Source: Candidatus Melainabacteria bacterium
Lineage (GTDB): Bacteria > Cyanobacteriota > Vampirovibrionia > Obscuribacterales > Obscuribacteraceae
DNA: 64,000 bases
NCBI GenBank assembly: GCA_003151275.1
Contig: PLXC01000042.1
Coordinates: forward strand, 21,481 to 85,480
Direction of reading: 5' to 3'
Under the pieces are notes generated by a model. That model saw nothing but the letters and a program-made list of their open reading frames with translations. It did not search any database and was not told the DNA's origin. Numbering within the stretch: the first letter of the stretch is position 1; the number at the start of each line of letters is the position of its first letter. Positions 43,669 to 51,882 of this stretch are shown piece by piece. The position numbers were made by a program, and so were the translations under genes.

Positions 43669-44910
43669 TTAAACGCCAACAGTAGTTCGCGAAGTCTCTT
43701 GCATGTTTTGCATTAGATTGAAAAGGGCAGCTCGGACCAGGCTATCTGCCATTGTGATCGCGCTTTTTTCATTTATTTCGAATCCGGAGTACAGTGTGCT
43801 CAGATCGATCGGTTCAGCAGCATCGATCCAGGCGGTTCGGTGACCTTTAGCTGTTGTTTTGCCGGTAAACTCCAATTCAAGTCGATCTAAAATGCGCCAT
43901 GCGACTTCCGGTGTGAATCTTCGGTTTTCGAGTGTGCTCGCTAAAATCAGCAACTGCTCGGCACGATCTAAATCTTTGGTAAAAAGCTTTCTTTTGGCAT
44001 CAGCAGACTCAGTTAATAGTCCGCTGAACTTGCAGTCGATTTCGTTGCAAGTATCAACTCGCTTTCGTAAGTCAGCGCGAACTCCGTAAAGCAAAAGATC
44101 GGTTTTTTCACTTGGATCGAATTGAAGTCCATTTGCTGTCGCTGTGATTATTGATATCTTTCTGCTCAATTCTTGTAGTTCAGCAGAAAGGGAACTCTTG
44201 TCCTGCAGCACCATTCCGTAGTGATTTGAAAGATGGGCTATGTAAAGTGAAATGAGCCTTTTGATCTTTTGTTCGAAAGACAGCTCAATGGTGTTTAAAG
44301 AGGAAATATTGAGCAACCGCTCCAGACGCTCAAGGCAACTAGACATCGGTTTAACTGAGTCATGCCTGACTTCGTAATACATGGCCACAGGCAGCATGAA
44401 AAGAGACTCTCCGGTTAATTCGAGGAGCTGTCTTTGAGCCTCGAATAAATTTCGAAGGCCGTCTTCTTTGAGTGGCAGAATCTCGTCGTTTCGTCCCGTC
44501 ACATCGCCTTCAGGAAATTCGACCAAGCGGTGCTTGCCTGTTACGAGGATTGAAACTGTTTTCTTAGCTGATGCTGCTTCAACCTTACGTCCACGTAAAA
44601 CGGAATACGTGCCCAAGTTTTGCAGAACCCAGCCGGCAAAACCAAACTGTCGATCGAATTGTTCGCGTGATGCCAGAAAGTAGAAATTTTCATTGCACTC
44701 TTTTGAAAGAGCGCAGGCGCAAAGAGGATCAAACCTGTCGGAGTGATTGACCATGAGTACGGCATGACGTTTTGCCAGCGACTTGACGTGCGCTATGCAA
44801 TTTGGGGACACCTTGATTTCCAAGCCATTCTGGATTTTCGCAAACGGAAGTAGCAGCTTCGCAAGGGCAACTACAAAGGGATCATCGATAGGCGGTAAAA
44901 AGTCCTGCAT
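43669..44910 (-). CDS. PlsC-like acyltransferase domain protein
   Basis: 413 residues. The acyltransferase region (about 40-190) contains VLMVNHSDRFDP (the catalytic H-x4-D box with spacing NHSDRFD) and LVEFPEGDVTGRND (the substrate-binding E-G box). No membrane anchor is obvious. The C-terminal half is helical and unassigned. The family transfers acyl chains to lysophosphatidate or similar acceptors in membrane lipid synthesis. The longer C-terminus and the unusual box 1 leave the acceptor uncertain. Confidence 0.8.
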   Translation of the reverse strand: MQDFLPPIDDPFVVALAKLLLPFAKIQNGLEIKVSPNCIAHVKSLAKRHAVLMVNHSDRFDPLCACALSKECNENFYFLASREQFDRQFGFAGWVLQNLGTYSVLRGRKVEAASAKKTVSILVTGKHRLVEFPEGDVTGRNDEILPLKEDGLRNLFEAQRQLLELTGESLFMLPVAMYYEVRHDSVKPMSSCLERLERLLNISSLNTIELSFEQKIKRLISLYIAHLSNHYGMVLQDKSSLSAELQELSRKISIITATANGLQFDPSEKTDLLLYGVRADLRKRVDTCNEIDCKFSGLLTESADAKRKLFTKDLDRAEQLLILASTLENRRFTPEVAWRILDRLELEFTGKTTAKGHRTAWIDAAEPIDLSTLYSGFEINEKSAITMADSLVRAALFNLMQNMQETSRTTVGV

Positions 44911-44925
44911 AGCGCCAGTGGCGGT

Positions 44926-45172
44926 TCAATGAGGGTGAAAGTTCCCGACTAGAACTGGCTCGACTGGGGATGAGTGTAAGCGCAAGGGGTTTGGACTGAC
45001 CGAGTTTGCATCCGGCGCAAGAGAATTGAGGCGGACCCGAATCCTGCTAGCAAGTGGATGCTTGACGACTCTATGGCCGGGCTGAAACAAGCTGCACTTG
45101 CCCTGCATCCGCTGTGAGAGGTTCTTTTTGCCTCGTCTCAAGAACCGCTGCTTTTCGAAGGAATAGCAGCCG
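44926..45172. other. Structured intergenic region of unknown role
   Basis: GC-rich, with no credible gene on either strand. Several stems are seen: GCAAGTG/CACTTGC around 45050 and 45095, GTGGATGC/GCATCCGC, and GGTTCTT (45120-45126)/AAGAACC (45140-45146). GCTGCT (45147-45152)/AGCAGC (45165-45170) follows. The last two may end the permease transcript. The rest could be an RNA or a mobile-element remnant. Confidence 0.35.
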
Positions 45173-46648
45173 CTAAACTGCGTCCAGCACTTCGTCACCA
45201 TGGGTCGTGTCTGCAGCAACCAAAAGTTCTTCGAAATACTTTTTGGCGGTCTTAACCGACTGCTTGTGCTCCATCATGCGCAGTGGGATGTAAGAGAGCC
45301 CAGCAGCTAACCAAGCTTGTACTGAACATACGCCGACGTGCATGGATTCTGTTCCCGGTATCACACCCGAGGTGATGACGCCAACCCCGCATCCGATAAC
45401 GAGCGCTATGAAGGCAGGATATCGAACCGGCGGCAAACTGGCAACTTCCGGAATGCTGGAAAAATCATTTTCTTGCCCAAGCAGGCGTTTCATGATGAAA
45501 AACTCGGCGATCATGATTACAGTCACAGTAGGCAGGAACACGCAGTTAAGTGAGGCAATCGATTCGAGCGACTTGGCGATTCCAGCTGTGGAGAGCCACG
45601 CAGCAAACGATGCACAGATAAGTGCCAAGACCGCACAAACCCCATGATGCGGAAGCTTCTTCAAATTCTCGATTGCGTTGATCATGCCATATAAATTGGA
45701 ATCGTTACAGGCGCAATAAGCAACAGACAGAACAATTGCAGCGATGGCGGCAATACCACCAAAGGCATACATGTTCATGTAACTTGTGGCAGCACCGTAT
45801 TCGGTGATACCAGAAAGTCTAGAGATCATCCAACCCGTTACAGGGAAGACCATTTGTCCGATTGAAAGAGCGATTGTAATCGGCAATGCCGCGAGCCACT
45901 TGTTAGGTTTGCCGTAGCGCCAATAATCCGGTTCGTTGCCCCAAACAGCAAAGCCGATGACAAATCCTGATACTGAAGTTAAGGCGGTCATCAGTGGAAC
46001 ATGAGGCACCGCAGTCAGTGCAGTTACAGGGCAGGTTGGCACTACTTTGAAAAATGTGTAACCGACCATGCAGAGCAACAGTGGTGCCGCCAGATAGCGC
46101 GCGAAGTTTGCCACGCCGCTGAAACCGAAAAAGTTATTGAAAGCCATGACCACGGCTAAGCCGGCCGCGAGGAACATGACGGGAATGTTCCAGTGAAACA
46201 ATCCGGTCAATCCATCGGCAAGTAACAACGCAGTCAGGGAGTACCAGGCGATGAAGATCCACAGTAGATTGCAAGATACGAGTCTCGAGCCCCAGCGTCC
46301 GAAAACTTGCCGGCTCAAGAGTCCATACGTTTGACCACTAACGGATCCTAAATATGCGGCAGGCACAGAGTACGCCAACAAAATTAGACAACTGAGTGCC
46401 GTGCACATGATTACTTGAGAAAGCGTTAGCCCTTCTTTGTACCATTGAAAGCCAATCAATACTGACGGGAACGCTGTTACCATCGTTATCCAAAGAAGAC
46501 CCATTGTTCCTGCACCGCGGCGCTCGCTGAGTGGAACAACCTCATGCGAATGATCTTCTGAAACCTGTTGTGGTGCGTGCGTGTCTTCAGGCGAATGCTT
46601 TGTAAGAAGCATTTGACCTCCTGGGGAAGGAAGGTTGGGGTGATCCAC
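45173..46648 (-). CDS. NCS1-family (purine/cytosine permease-like) transporter
   Basis: 491 residues with about 12 hydrophobic helices between residues 45 and 470. Family marks include MVTAFPSVLIGFQWYKEGLT at helix 1, GSVSGQTYGLLSRQVFGRWGS, FVIGFAVWGNEPDYWRY (the VxG-x-D-xxRY-like loop) and GGIAAIAAIVLS. NCS1 carriers bring nucleobases, thiamine precursors, allantoin or hydantoins into the cell with protons or sodium. The substrate cannot be predicted. The gene stands alone on the minus strand. Confidence 0.87.
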   Translation of the reverse strand: MDHPNLPSPGGQMLLTKHSPEDTHAPQQVSEDHSHEVVPLSERRGAGTMGLLWITMVTAFPSVLIGFQWYKEGLTLSQVIMCTALSCLILLAYSVPAAYLGSVSGQTYGLLSRQVFGRWGSRLVSCNLLWIFIAWYSLTALLLADGLTGLFHWNIPVMFLAAGLAVVMAFNNFFGFSGVANFARYLAAPLLLCMVGYTFFKVVPTCPVTALTAVPHVPLMTALTSVSGFVIGFAVWGNEPDYWRYGKPNKWLAALPITIALSIGQMVFPVTGWMISRLSGITEYGAATSYMNMYAFGGIAAIAAIVLSVAYCACNDSNLYGMINAIENLKKLPHHGVCAVLALICASFAAWLSTAGIAKSLESIASLNCVFLPTVTVIMIAEFFIMKRLLGQENDFSSIPEVASLPPVRYPAFIALVIGCGVGVITSGVIPGTESMHVGVCSVQAWLAAGLSYIPLRMMEHKQSVKTAKKYFEELLVAADTTHGDEVLDAV

Positions 46649-46719
46649 ACGTCTTGCTGAAAGTCAGAGCGTGCGCGCACTATGGCGATCATCACACAAG
46701 CATCCTAGTTTAAGCCACG

Positions 46720-46959
46720 CTAAAGGGCAATCGTGAAATCACGAATGAGACCGACAGACTCGGAAAGTTCATAAACAACGCGCTGGCCTGAAAAACTTCG
46801 CAGCCAAGATTTTTTTCGACGTTGATCGGTAGCAATTCCACAGCGAAAGTTACTTTCAGAGACCGCAATGGGTCCCTCAAAATTGGGATTACCATCGAAT
46901 CGATAGTCGAGAGTGAACTTGGTGATTGCTTCGTTCGGATCAATGTGATTTAGTACCAA
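46720..46959 (-). CDS. Hypothetical small protein
   Basis: 79 residues with a TTG start, four bases after the stop of the small gene upstream. Composition is protein-like (KFTLDYRFDGNPNFEGPIAVSE), soluble and beta-rich, with no known motif. Without a good start codon it is tentative. A frame on the same strand at 46710-46943 is likely its shadow. Confidence 0.4.
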   Translation of the reverse strand: MVLNHIDPNEAITKFTLDYRFDGNPNFEGPIAVSESNFRCGIATDQRRKKSWLRSFSGQRVVYELSESVGLIRDFTIAL

Positions 46960-46963
46960 ACAA

Positions 46964-47179
46964 TCACGACGGTTCTAATTCCGGATTCTCAGCCCAAATA
47001 GCGTTCAATATTTCGCCTATTTCTTTTCCAAGCACGCCTTCCATATTCTTGCAATACAAATCTTGTTCTTGTTTGGAATAGTCTCCGTCCATTACTAACT
47101 CTCTTCCTTCGTCAATGATCTGGCAAATTTCTTTGAGCAACTCATGCAACTCGAAAGCTGCTTCTTTGTTTTTAAACAT
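46964..47179 (-). CDS. Hypothetical small helical acidic protein
   Basis: 71 residues, ATG start at 47179. It is almost entirely helical and acidic (ELHELLKEICQIIDEGRELV, KNMEGVLGKEIGEILNAIW). No family is recognised. It stands between the permease and the TnpB gene and may be cotranscribed with the 79-residue frame that follows. Confidence 0.5.
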   Translation of the reverse strand: MFKNKEAAFELHELLKEICQIIDEGRELVMDGDYSKQEQDLYCKNMEGVLGKEIGEILNAIWAENPELEPS

Positions 47180-47321
47180 GTTGGAAAATGCCTCGAAATT
47201 TTTGGCACCATATTTAGTACCAATGGGTTAGACAAGAATGCCATTAACAGAATCAATTGCTGGAAATAGATCAACTGCTATTGACGTCCTCTCCGCCCTA
47301 AAGGACGGGAGATTCCTGGGC

Positions 47322-48482
47322 TCAAGCAGCAACCTGCTTAATAATATCTCCACAGGCTTGCACGGCGCGTCCCGCCGCTAGAATATTTTTTGCCGCATTC
47401 ATGTCGGCATGCTCTTCGTGATGGCACATGACACACTTAAAATCCGATTGACTAACTCTATTTTCTTTGGTTCGGTTCTGGCACGCTGAACATTGCAAAC
47501 TTGTGTGCGACGGATTTACAAGGATCACTTGTCCGCCTCTCCACTGTTGCTTGTATCCCAGCTGCCTTCTAAATTCATACCATCCCTGATCTAATATCGA
47601 TCTGTTCAGTCCTGACTTCGCTTTCACGTTTTTTCCTGGATCTTCTATCGTCCCTTTCGCTGACGCACTCATATTCGTCACTTTCAAATCCTCCAGAACG
47701 ATAACCGCGTGATTCTTGCTGATCGTACTGGTCAATTTATGCAGAAAGTCTTTTCGAACATGCGCAATCTTCGAATGAATTAGTTGCACCTTGCGCTTTT
47801 GTTTAAGCCAATTATTTGAGTACTTTTGTTTTCTAGATAATTCCCGCTGCGCTCTTGCTAGCTTGGTTTTCATTTTGCCAAAACCGTTGATTGGGGCGAC
47901 AAATGTGCCATCAGATAAAGTGGCAAATCTGGTTACACCCATATCAATACCAACCTCTTTTTTCGATGGATGTACAGGATCTTGCACTTCCATTTCAACC
48001 TGGATCGACACAAACCATTTGCCCATCGATCGGCTTACCGTCATATTTTTGATTGTGCCTTCGATTTCTTGGCTCTTCCTGAATTTCACCCAACCGATCT
48101 TCGGCAGGTACACTTGTTTGTTATCTAACTTCGTCCCCTGTGGAAATCGGAACGAATCATGCGTGGTGCCCTTTTTCTTGAACCTAGGAAAACCCTTGCT
48201 GCCATCCAAACAATTTTTCAGCGCTAGAGATAAATCTTTCACTGATTGCTGCAACGGCTGAGAATGCACTTCCTTCAAGAAGTGAAATTCTTCTTTCCAT
48301 TTTACTAAACCACTGCAAATTTCCGCATAGCTAAATACGCCTTTTCCATTTTCGACGCAATTCTTTTGGTACTCCAACGCCTTATTCCAAACAAACCTAG
48401 AAGAACCAGCGAAGCGACAAAACAGCTCTGCTTGTTCAGCAGTTGGTTTCAATAAAAAACGATAGCCTTTTCTTATTATCAT
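47322..48482 (-). CDS. tnpB: TnpB RNA-guided nuclease (IS605 OrfB)
   Basis: 386 residues, full length. RuvC-like residues are present: Asp in VGIDMGVTRFATLSDG, Glu in IVLEDLKVTNMS and Asp in HADMNAAKNILAAG. The zinc finger has CSAC and CVMC pairs. The N-terminal part (FLLKPTAEQAELFCRFAGSSRFVWNKALEYQ) is the usual OrfB helix-turn-helix region. TnpB cuts DNA guided by an omega RNA made from the right end and adjoining DNA, and helps retain the element. Here the RNA should run over the 3' end of the gene and past TCAA at 47281. The start is 22 bases from divergent tnpA. Confidence 0.93.
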   Translation of the reverse strand: MIIRKGYRFLLKPTAEQAELFCRFAGSSRFVWNKALEYQKNCVENGKGVFSYAEICSGLVKWKEEFHFLKEVHSQPLQQSVKDLSLALKNCLDGSKGFPRFKKKGTTHDSFRFPQGTKLDNKQVYLPKIGWVKFRKSQEIEGTIKNMTVSRSMGKWFVSIQVEMEVQDPVHPSKKEVGIDMGVTRFATLSDGTFVAPINGFGKMKTKLARAQRELSRKQKYSNNWLKQKRKVQLIHSKIAHVRKDFLHKLTSTISKNHAVIVLEDLKVTNMSASAKGTIEDPGKNVKAKSGLNRSILDQGWYEFRRQLGYKQQWRGGQVILVNPSHTSLQCSACQNRTKENRVSQSDFKCVMCHHEEHADMNAAKNILAAGRAVQACGDIIKQVAA

Positions 48483-48504
48483 AGCCTTATGATATACTTG
48501 GTCT

Positions 48505-48885
48505 ATGGAAATGACAAATGAAATTCGAACAGGCCGTCACTGCGTTTTTAACCTTCATGTGCATTTGGTCTTCGTGACAAAATATCGTCGTCGTGTTTTC
48601 ACAAAAACCATTCTTGATCGAATGGAGGATGTGCTTAAAACTGTTTGCATGGACTTCGAAGCTGAATTAAAAGAATTTGACGGCGAAAAAGATCACGTCC
48701 ATCTCTTGATCAATTATCCGCCAAAAGTGCCAATTTCAAAATTAGTCAACAGCCTGAAAGGCGTTTCTTCCCGGCTTTTAAGGAAGGGTGTTCTGTGGTC
48801 ACCGAGTTACTTTGCTGCATCCTGTGGAGGCGCACCAATTTCCGCAGTGAAGCAGTACATCCAATCTCAAAGTACACCAGCCTGA
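48505..48885 (+). CDS. tnpA: IS200-type Y1 transposase
   Basis: 126 residues. The HUH pair is in KDHVHLLINYPP and the catalytic Tyr in AVKQYIQSQ. The N-terminus HCVFNLHVHLVFVTKYRRRVF and PISKLVNSLKGVSSRLLRK are signature segments. It excises and inserts single-stranded DNA at TTAC-type sites as a dimer. It is divergent from tnpB in the same element; its 3' end is near the left-end hairpins. Confidence 0.94.
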   Translation: MEMTNEIRTGRHCVFNLHVHLVFVTKYRRRVFTKTILDRMEDVLKTVCMDFEAELKEFDGEKDHVHLLINYPPKVPISKLVNSLKGVSSRLLRKGVLWSPSYFAASCGGAPISAVKQYIQSQSTPA

Positions 48886-48974
48886 CCGCTAGCGCGGTCG
48901 CTCCTTACATCCCCGCCCTAAACGACGGGGCTTTACAGCGCATTCGGTAAACAGATCAACAAAACAGGAAAACG

Positions 48975-49016
48975 AAATAAACAAAAACACCACCCGAATC
49001 GCTTCGCGGTGGTGTT
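48975..49016 (-). terminator. Strong intrinsic terminator
   Basis: AACACCACC (48986-48994) pairs with GGTGGTGTT (49008-49016), extended by CGAA/TTCG across one bulge. On the minus strand it is followed by TTTTTGTTTATTT. It can only serve a minus-strand transcript from the right. Confidence 0.8.
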
Positions 49017-49189
49017 AAAGCTACTGCCTGACTGTCCGTTCGATTGGACTCAGTATTTATGCACACTTCAGTCAGTCCGTCATGTGCATCGGGCTACTTG
49101 CTACGGTTTCTGGTCAGCGCCGACCTGATGTTTCCGCAAAGCCCCTCGGCTCAAAGCACTTAACACTTAAGTGAGTGCTCACCGTTGAT
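48975..49189 (-). ncRNA. Candidate structured small RNA, about 210 nt
   Basis: On the minus strand a perfect TATAAT (49201-49196) is followed by a stretch without ORFs that is dense in stems, ending in a strong terminator. Stems (plus coordinates): AGCACT 49155-49160/AGTGCT 49174-49179; AGCC 49140-49143/GGCT 49148-49151; GGTC 49112-49115/GACC 49122-49125 inside CGG/CCG; ATGCACA 49059-49065/TGTGCAT 49083-49089. The 17-base loop of the last stem contains CAGTCAG (49069-49075), which can pair with CTGACTG (49028-49034), giving a possible pseudoknot. It does not match the 4.5S, tmRNA or RNase P signatures I know; 6S RNA cannot be excluded. Confidence 0.5.
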
Positions 49190-49195
49190 GTATTT

Positions 49196-49201
49196 ATTAT
49201 A
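49196..49201 (-). promoter_or_regulatory. Perfect -10 box of the small RNA candidate
   Basis: TATAAT on the minus strand; the predicted start is near 49189. The -35 region at 16-18 bases is weak (CTAGCA). Confidence 0.45.
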
Positions 49202-49723
49202 GCTCGCTGAAAACGATGTGCTAGTACCCCATTGATTTTTTAAGGATCGAATTCTTGGCAGGGTGTAAAACAGCCTGTAATCGCATTCTCCGCAAGGTGA
49301 TTTGATTAACAAGCGCTGGATCATTTGACTGATTCACTCGTCTAGCGAGGGTATATTTTTCAGGCCTGATCTGACGCAATCCCTGATATCGACTGGATAT
49401 ACAGATTGCGACAATTCGGATGCGCGTTCAAAAACAGACAGTGATCAATTTACTTCTGCTTCGATTGATTGAGCCACAAACTCATCTTTGGCGCGCCAGA
49501 TTGCACTATTTCTTTTCGGTTGTGCCGCCATTTAGCATCAGGTACATTAAATGGGCAACGAACTGCACGGGCGCGGATATACAGAACTTGCGGTCAGTTC
49601 CAGCATCGTCAGAATAATTCCAAGAACGACAGATCCCCCAGGGGCAAGGGTTCGGGGCGTCCAGCACCCCGGATGAATACGGCACCAAAAAATCAGGTTT
49701 GGAGGGTATATTCCTATATATGG

Positions 49724-51877
49724 ATGGGAATTAGTATCGTGGACGATCAAACAGAGCCAAAGTCACGGTCCCAATATCTGGATCATCAAGCGCTGACTGG
49801 AGACGCCGCGTTTGTTTTGTCGGGTGACCACCGCCAGTCAATTCCACCTGGTCAGTTGATCGAAAATCGCTTTCGAATTATTCGCGAGTTGGGGCGCGGC
49901 GGTACGGGCACCGTTTACCAGGTCGAACAAATTCTGCTCAAGCAACAGTTCGCTCTCAAAGTTTTGGATCCAGTGCAAGTTCATGATGAGGCGTGGCGCC
50001 GTTTTCAAAAAGAAGCTCAAGCCGCTGGTCGTCTCGATCATCCTGGCTTCGTCAAGGTGCATGATTTTGGTTTGATCGATAACACAATTCCTTTTTTTGT
50101 CATGGATTTGGTCACAGGTGAAACTCTCTCGGCGCGGCTGCGCAGGCTTGGTCCTTCATCCGTCAGCGATGCCCTGCCGATATTTATTCAACTGTGTTTC
50201 GCTCTCGATTATGCGCACTCCAAAGGCGTTATCCATCGGGATGTTAAACCGAGCAATATTGCGATTACGGAAGTCGATGGTGCTGAAGGTGAACAAATAA
50301 AGATTCTTGATTTCGGTATCGCTAAATTAATGGGTGTTGATACAACGAGTTTGACTAAAGTGGGTTCCGTGTTCGGTACCCCTTTCTACATGAGCCCCGA
50401 GCAATGCAAGGGACACTCGGTTGATAATCGGTCTGATATTTACTCGCTTGGATGTGTTTTTTTTGAGACGCTGACTGGTGCCCCTCCTTTTACGAGCGAT
50501 AATGCTTTATCCACAATGATGCAGCATCAATCGGAAACTCCTCTAAGTTTGAAAGAAGCCTCGGTTGGTGGCAAATTCCCCGAGACGCTTGAAGCTATTG
50601 TTCGTAAGATGTTAGCAAAGAGTCCTGACGATCGGTATCAGCGCTTAATCGATACAGCTAACGATCTAATTGAATTCCAACAAGGCAAAACTCCACCTGC
50701 CAACATTAGTAAACCAGTAAAAGCATTCGTTCCAGAGCGCAAGAAATCCAATCTGATTTTGACTTACATTGCGGTGGCATTGACAGTGCTTTTACTGGTG
50801 GCTGCTTATTTGCTCGCTAAAGGCTTGCAATCGCAAGTACCTGATGTGGTGCCATCACCGCCGAAGTTGCAGACAGCCGACGAAAAAGAATCATCTGAGA
50901 ATACTAAATACGAAGACTTCATCTCTTCAGAACGTTTTTTTTCTAGAGATGCGGAGTTGGAAGGCGTGCACGGGCGCAAGTTCGAGTTTCCCCTGAAAGC
51001 ATCCTTGGGCAAATTGACTTACTACGATTATAAGACGCATAAAAATGTTGATGCACTCGCCGTCGGTAATGTGTTCATTCCTTTCGTAGCAGGCTACCCG
51101 ACGATTGAACTGCGAGCCAATTGGCTTATGTGCAACACAACGCCTCAGTTATTGGGCAAATTTAGATCGGATGAAATCGGCTCTCTCTCGTTCGATGAAG
51201 GCAGCGCTCGACGGAGCATGGCAGACGATAACATCTATGATAATGCCTTAGCTTTTGTAGACGACTGGAAGGAGATTCACTCCCTTGTGCTTCCTAGACC
51301 AGTCACTAACAAGAGTATTACGAGTTTGGCTAAGTTACCGAAATTGGTATTTTTGGATGTATCAAGTACGAAATTAACTGGTGCTGCTTTGACAAATTTA
51401 AAATCACTGCTCAACCTTAAAATTCTCAGAGCTAACGATATTAAAGGTGCTAATGTTCTTCTACCCCCTCTAAAGCATTCGAAAAAGCTAGAGCAAATAT
51501 TTTTGATTTCCAACAACCTTCAAAATAGGGATCTTGCTAGCCTATCTGGAGTGACAACGCTTACAGAAGTTGTTCTAAGAAACAATCCGAAGATAACTGA
51601 TGACGGTTTGAAATATTTGGTCAATCTACCAAATTTGCACAGATTAGCTCTCGATGGTTGTAACATCACTCCGAGGGCGCTGAAATACCTTCGCAAACTT
51701 AAGATGAAGGGACCTAAAGCATATATCTCCTTGGATTTGTCTAAATGGTCAGAGGCAGACATTGCCACTCTCAAAAGTTTGCCTTTTCAAGTCAAAGAGT
51801 GGACTGAACAACTTGCCAAACACAGTGCGATTGAGGATGCAAAAAGTGGTAAAGACGAAGATGAAGACCGAGAGTAA
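49724..51877 (+). CDS. Transmembrane Ser/Thr kinase with leucine-rich repeats
   Basis: About 717 residues from ATG 49724, just ahead of the region that aligns with its relatives; GTG 49739 is an alternative. The kinase domain (about residues 45-305) has GRGGTG, FALKVL lysine, HRDVKPSN, DFGIAKL, GTPFYMSPEQ. One membrane helix (about 345-367, LILTYIAVALTVLLLVAAYLL) leads to an outer domain. After about 150 residues, LRR-like units follow (LVFLDVSSTKLTGAALTNLK, LTEVVLRNNPKITDDGLKYLV), then a charged tail (KSGKDEDEDRE). Its architecture matches the kinases at 8394 and 16689. A methyltransferase gene follows after 5 bases, probably cotranscribed. Confidence 0.9.
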   Translation: MGISIVDDQTEPKSRSQYLDHQALTGDAAFVLSGDHRQSIPPGQLIENRFRIIRELGRGGTGTVYQVEQILLKQQFALKVLDPVQVHDEAWRRFQKEAQAAGRLDHPGFVKVHDFGLIDNTIPFFVMDLVTGETLSARLRRLGPSSVSDALPIFIQLCFALDYAHSKGVIHRDVKPSNIAITEVDGAEGEQIKILDFGIAKLMGVDTTSLTKVGSVFGTPFYMSPEQCKGHSVDNRSDIYSLGCVFFETLTGAPPFTSDNALSTMMQHQSETPLSLKEASVGGKFPETLEAIVRKMLAKSPDDRYQRLIDTANDLIEFQQGKTPPANISKPVKAFVPERKKSNLILTYIAVALTVLLLVAAYLLAKGLQSQVPDVVPSPPKLQTADEKESSENTKYEDFISSERFFSRDAELEGVHGRKFEFPLKASLGKLTYYDYKTHKNVDALAVGNVFIPFVAGYPTIELRANWLMCNTTPQLLGKFRSDEIGSLSFDEGSARRSMADDNIYDNALAFVDDWKEIHSLVLPRPVTNKSITSLAKLPKLVFLDVSSTKLTGAALTNLKSLLNLKILRANDIKGANVLLPPLKHSKKLEQIFLISNNLQNRDLASLSGVTTLTEVVLRNNPKITDDGLKYLVNLPNLHRLALDGCNITPRALKYLRKLKMKGPKAYISLDLSKWSEADIATLKSLPFQVKEWTEQLAKHSAIEDAKSGKDEDEDRE

Positions 51878-51882
51878 GCCCA

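Larger units (their letters stand above)
47281..48946 (-). mobile_element. Intact IS608-like (IS200/IS605 family) insertion sequence
   Basis: About 1.67 kb with divergent tnpA (plus) and tnpB (minus). On the minus strand the left end begins at 48946, just after TTAC (48950-48947), and the right end finishes with TCAA (47284-47281). These are the cleavage tetranucleotides known for ISHp608. Both ends carry CCCG...TTTAGGGCGG hairpins, and the left end has a second hairpin GACCGC-GCTA-GCGGTC. Both enzymes keep their catalytic residues, so the element may be mobile. No target duplication is expected for this family. Confidence 0.88.
48947..49723. other. Long non-coding region with an RNA candidate and upstream region of the fifth kinase
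   Basis: The left half (48975-49201) holds the small RNA candidate described separately. The right half contains GAGGGTATATT twice (around 49347 and 49702). The kinase frame is open back to 49469, but the first 85 codons do not resemble its relatives. Confidence 0.5.

Noticed and set aside
44926..45219. 97-codon minus-strand frame covering the structured region
   Set aside because: It overlaps the permease 3' end, has odd composition and no ribosome-binding site; the RNA-like stems explain the region better.
46710..46943. 77-codon minus-strand frame
   Set aside because: It overlaps the 46720-46959 frame in another register and has a less protein-like composition.
48975..49189. SRP (4.5S) RNA, tmRNA or RNase P RNA
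   Set aside because: The conserved GGAAG...AGCAGCC loop, tmRNA tag and tRNA-like ends, and RNase P core motifs were looked for and not found.
49469..49723. Upstream extension of the fifth kinase
   Set aside because: The 85 extra codons do not resemble other kinase N-termini and contain promoter-like sequence.
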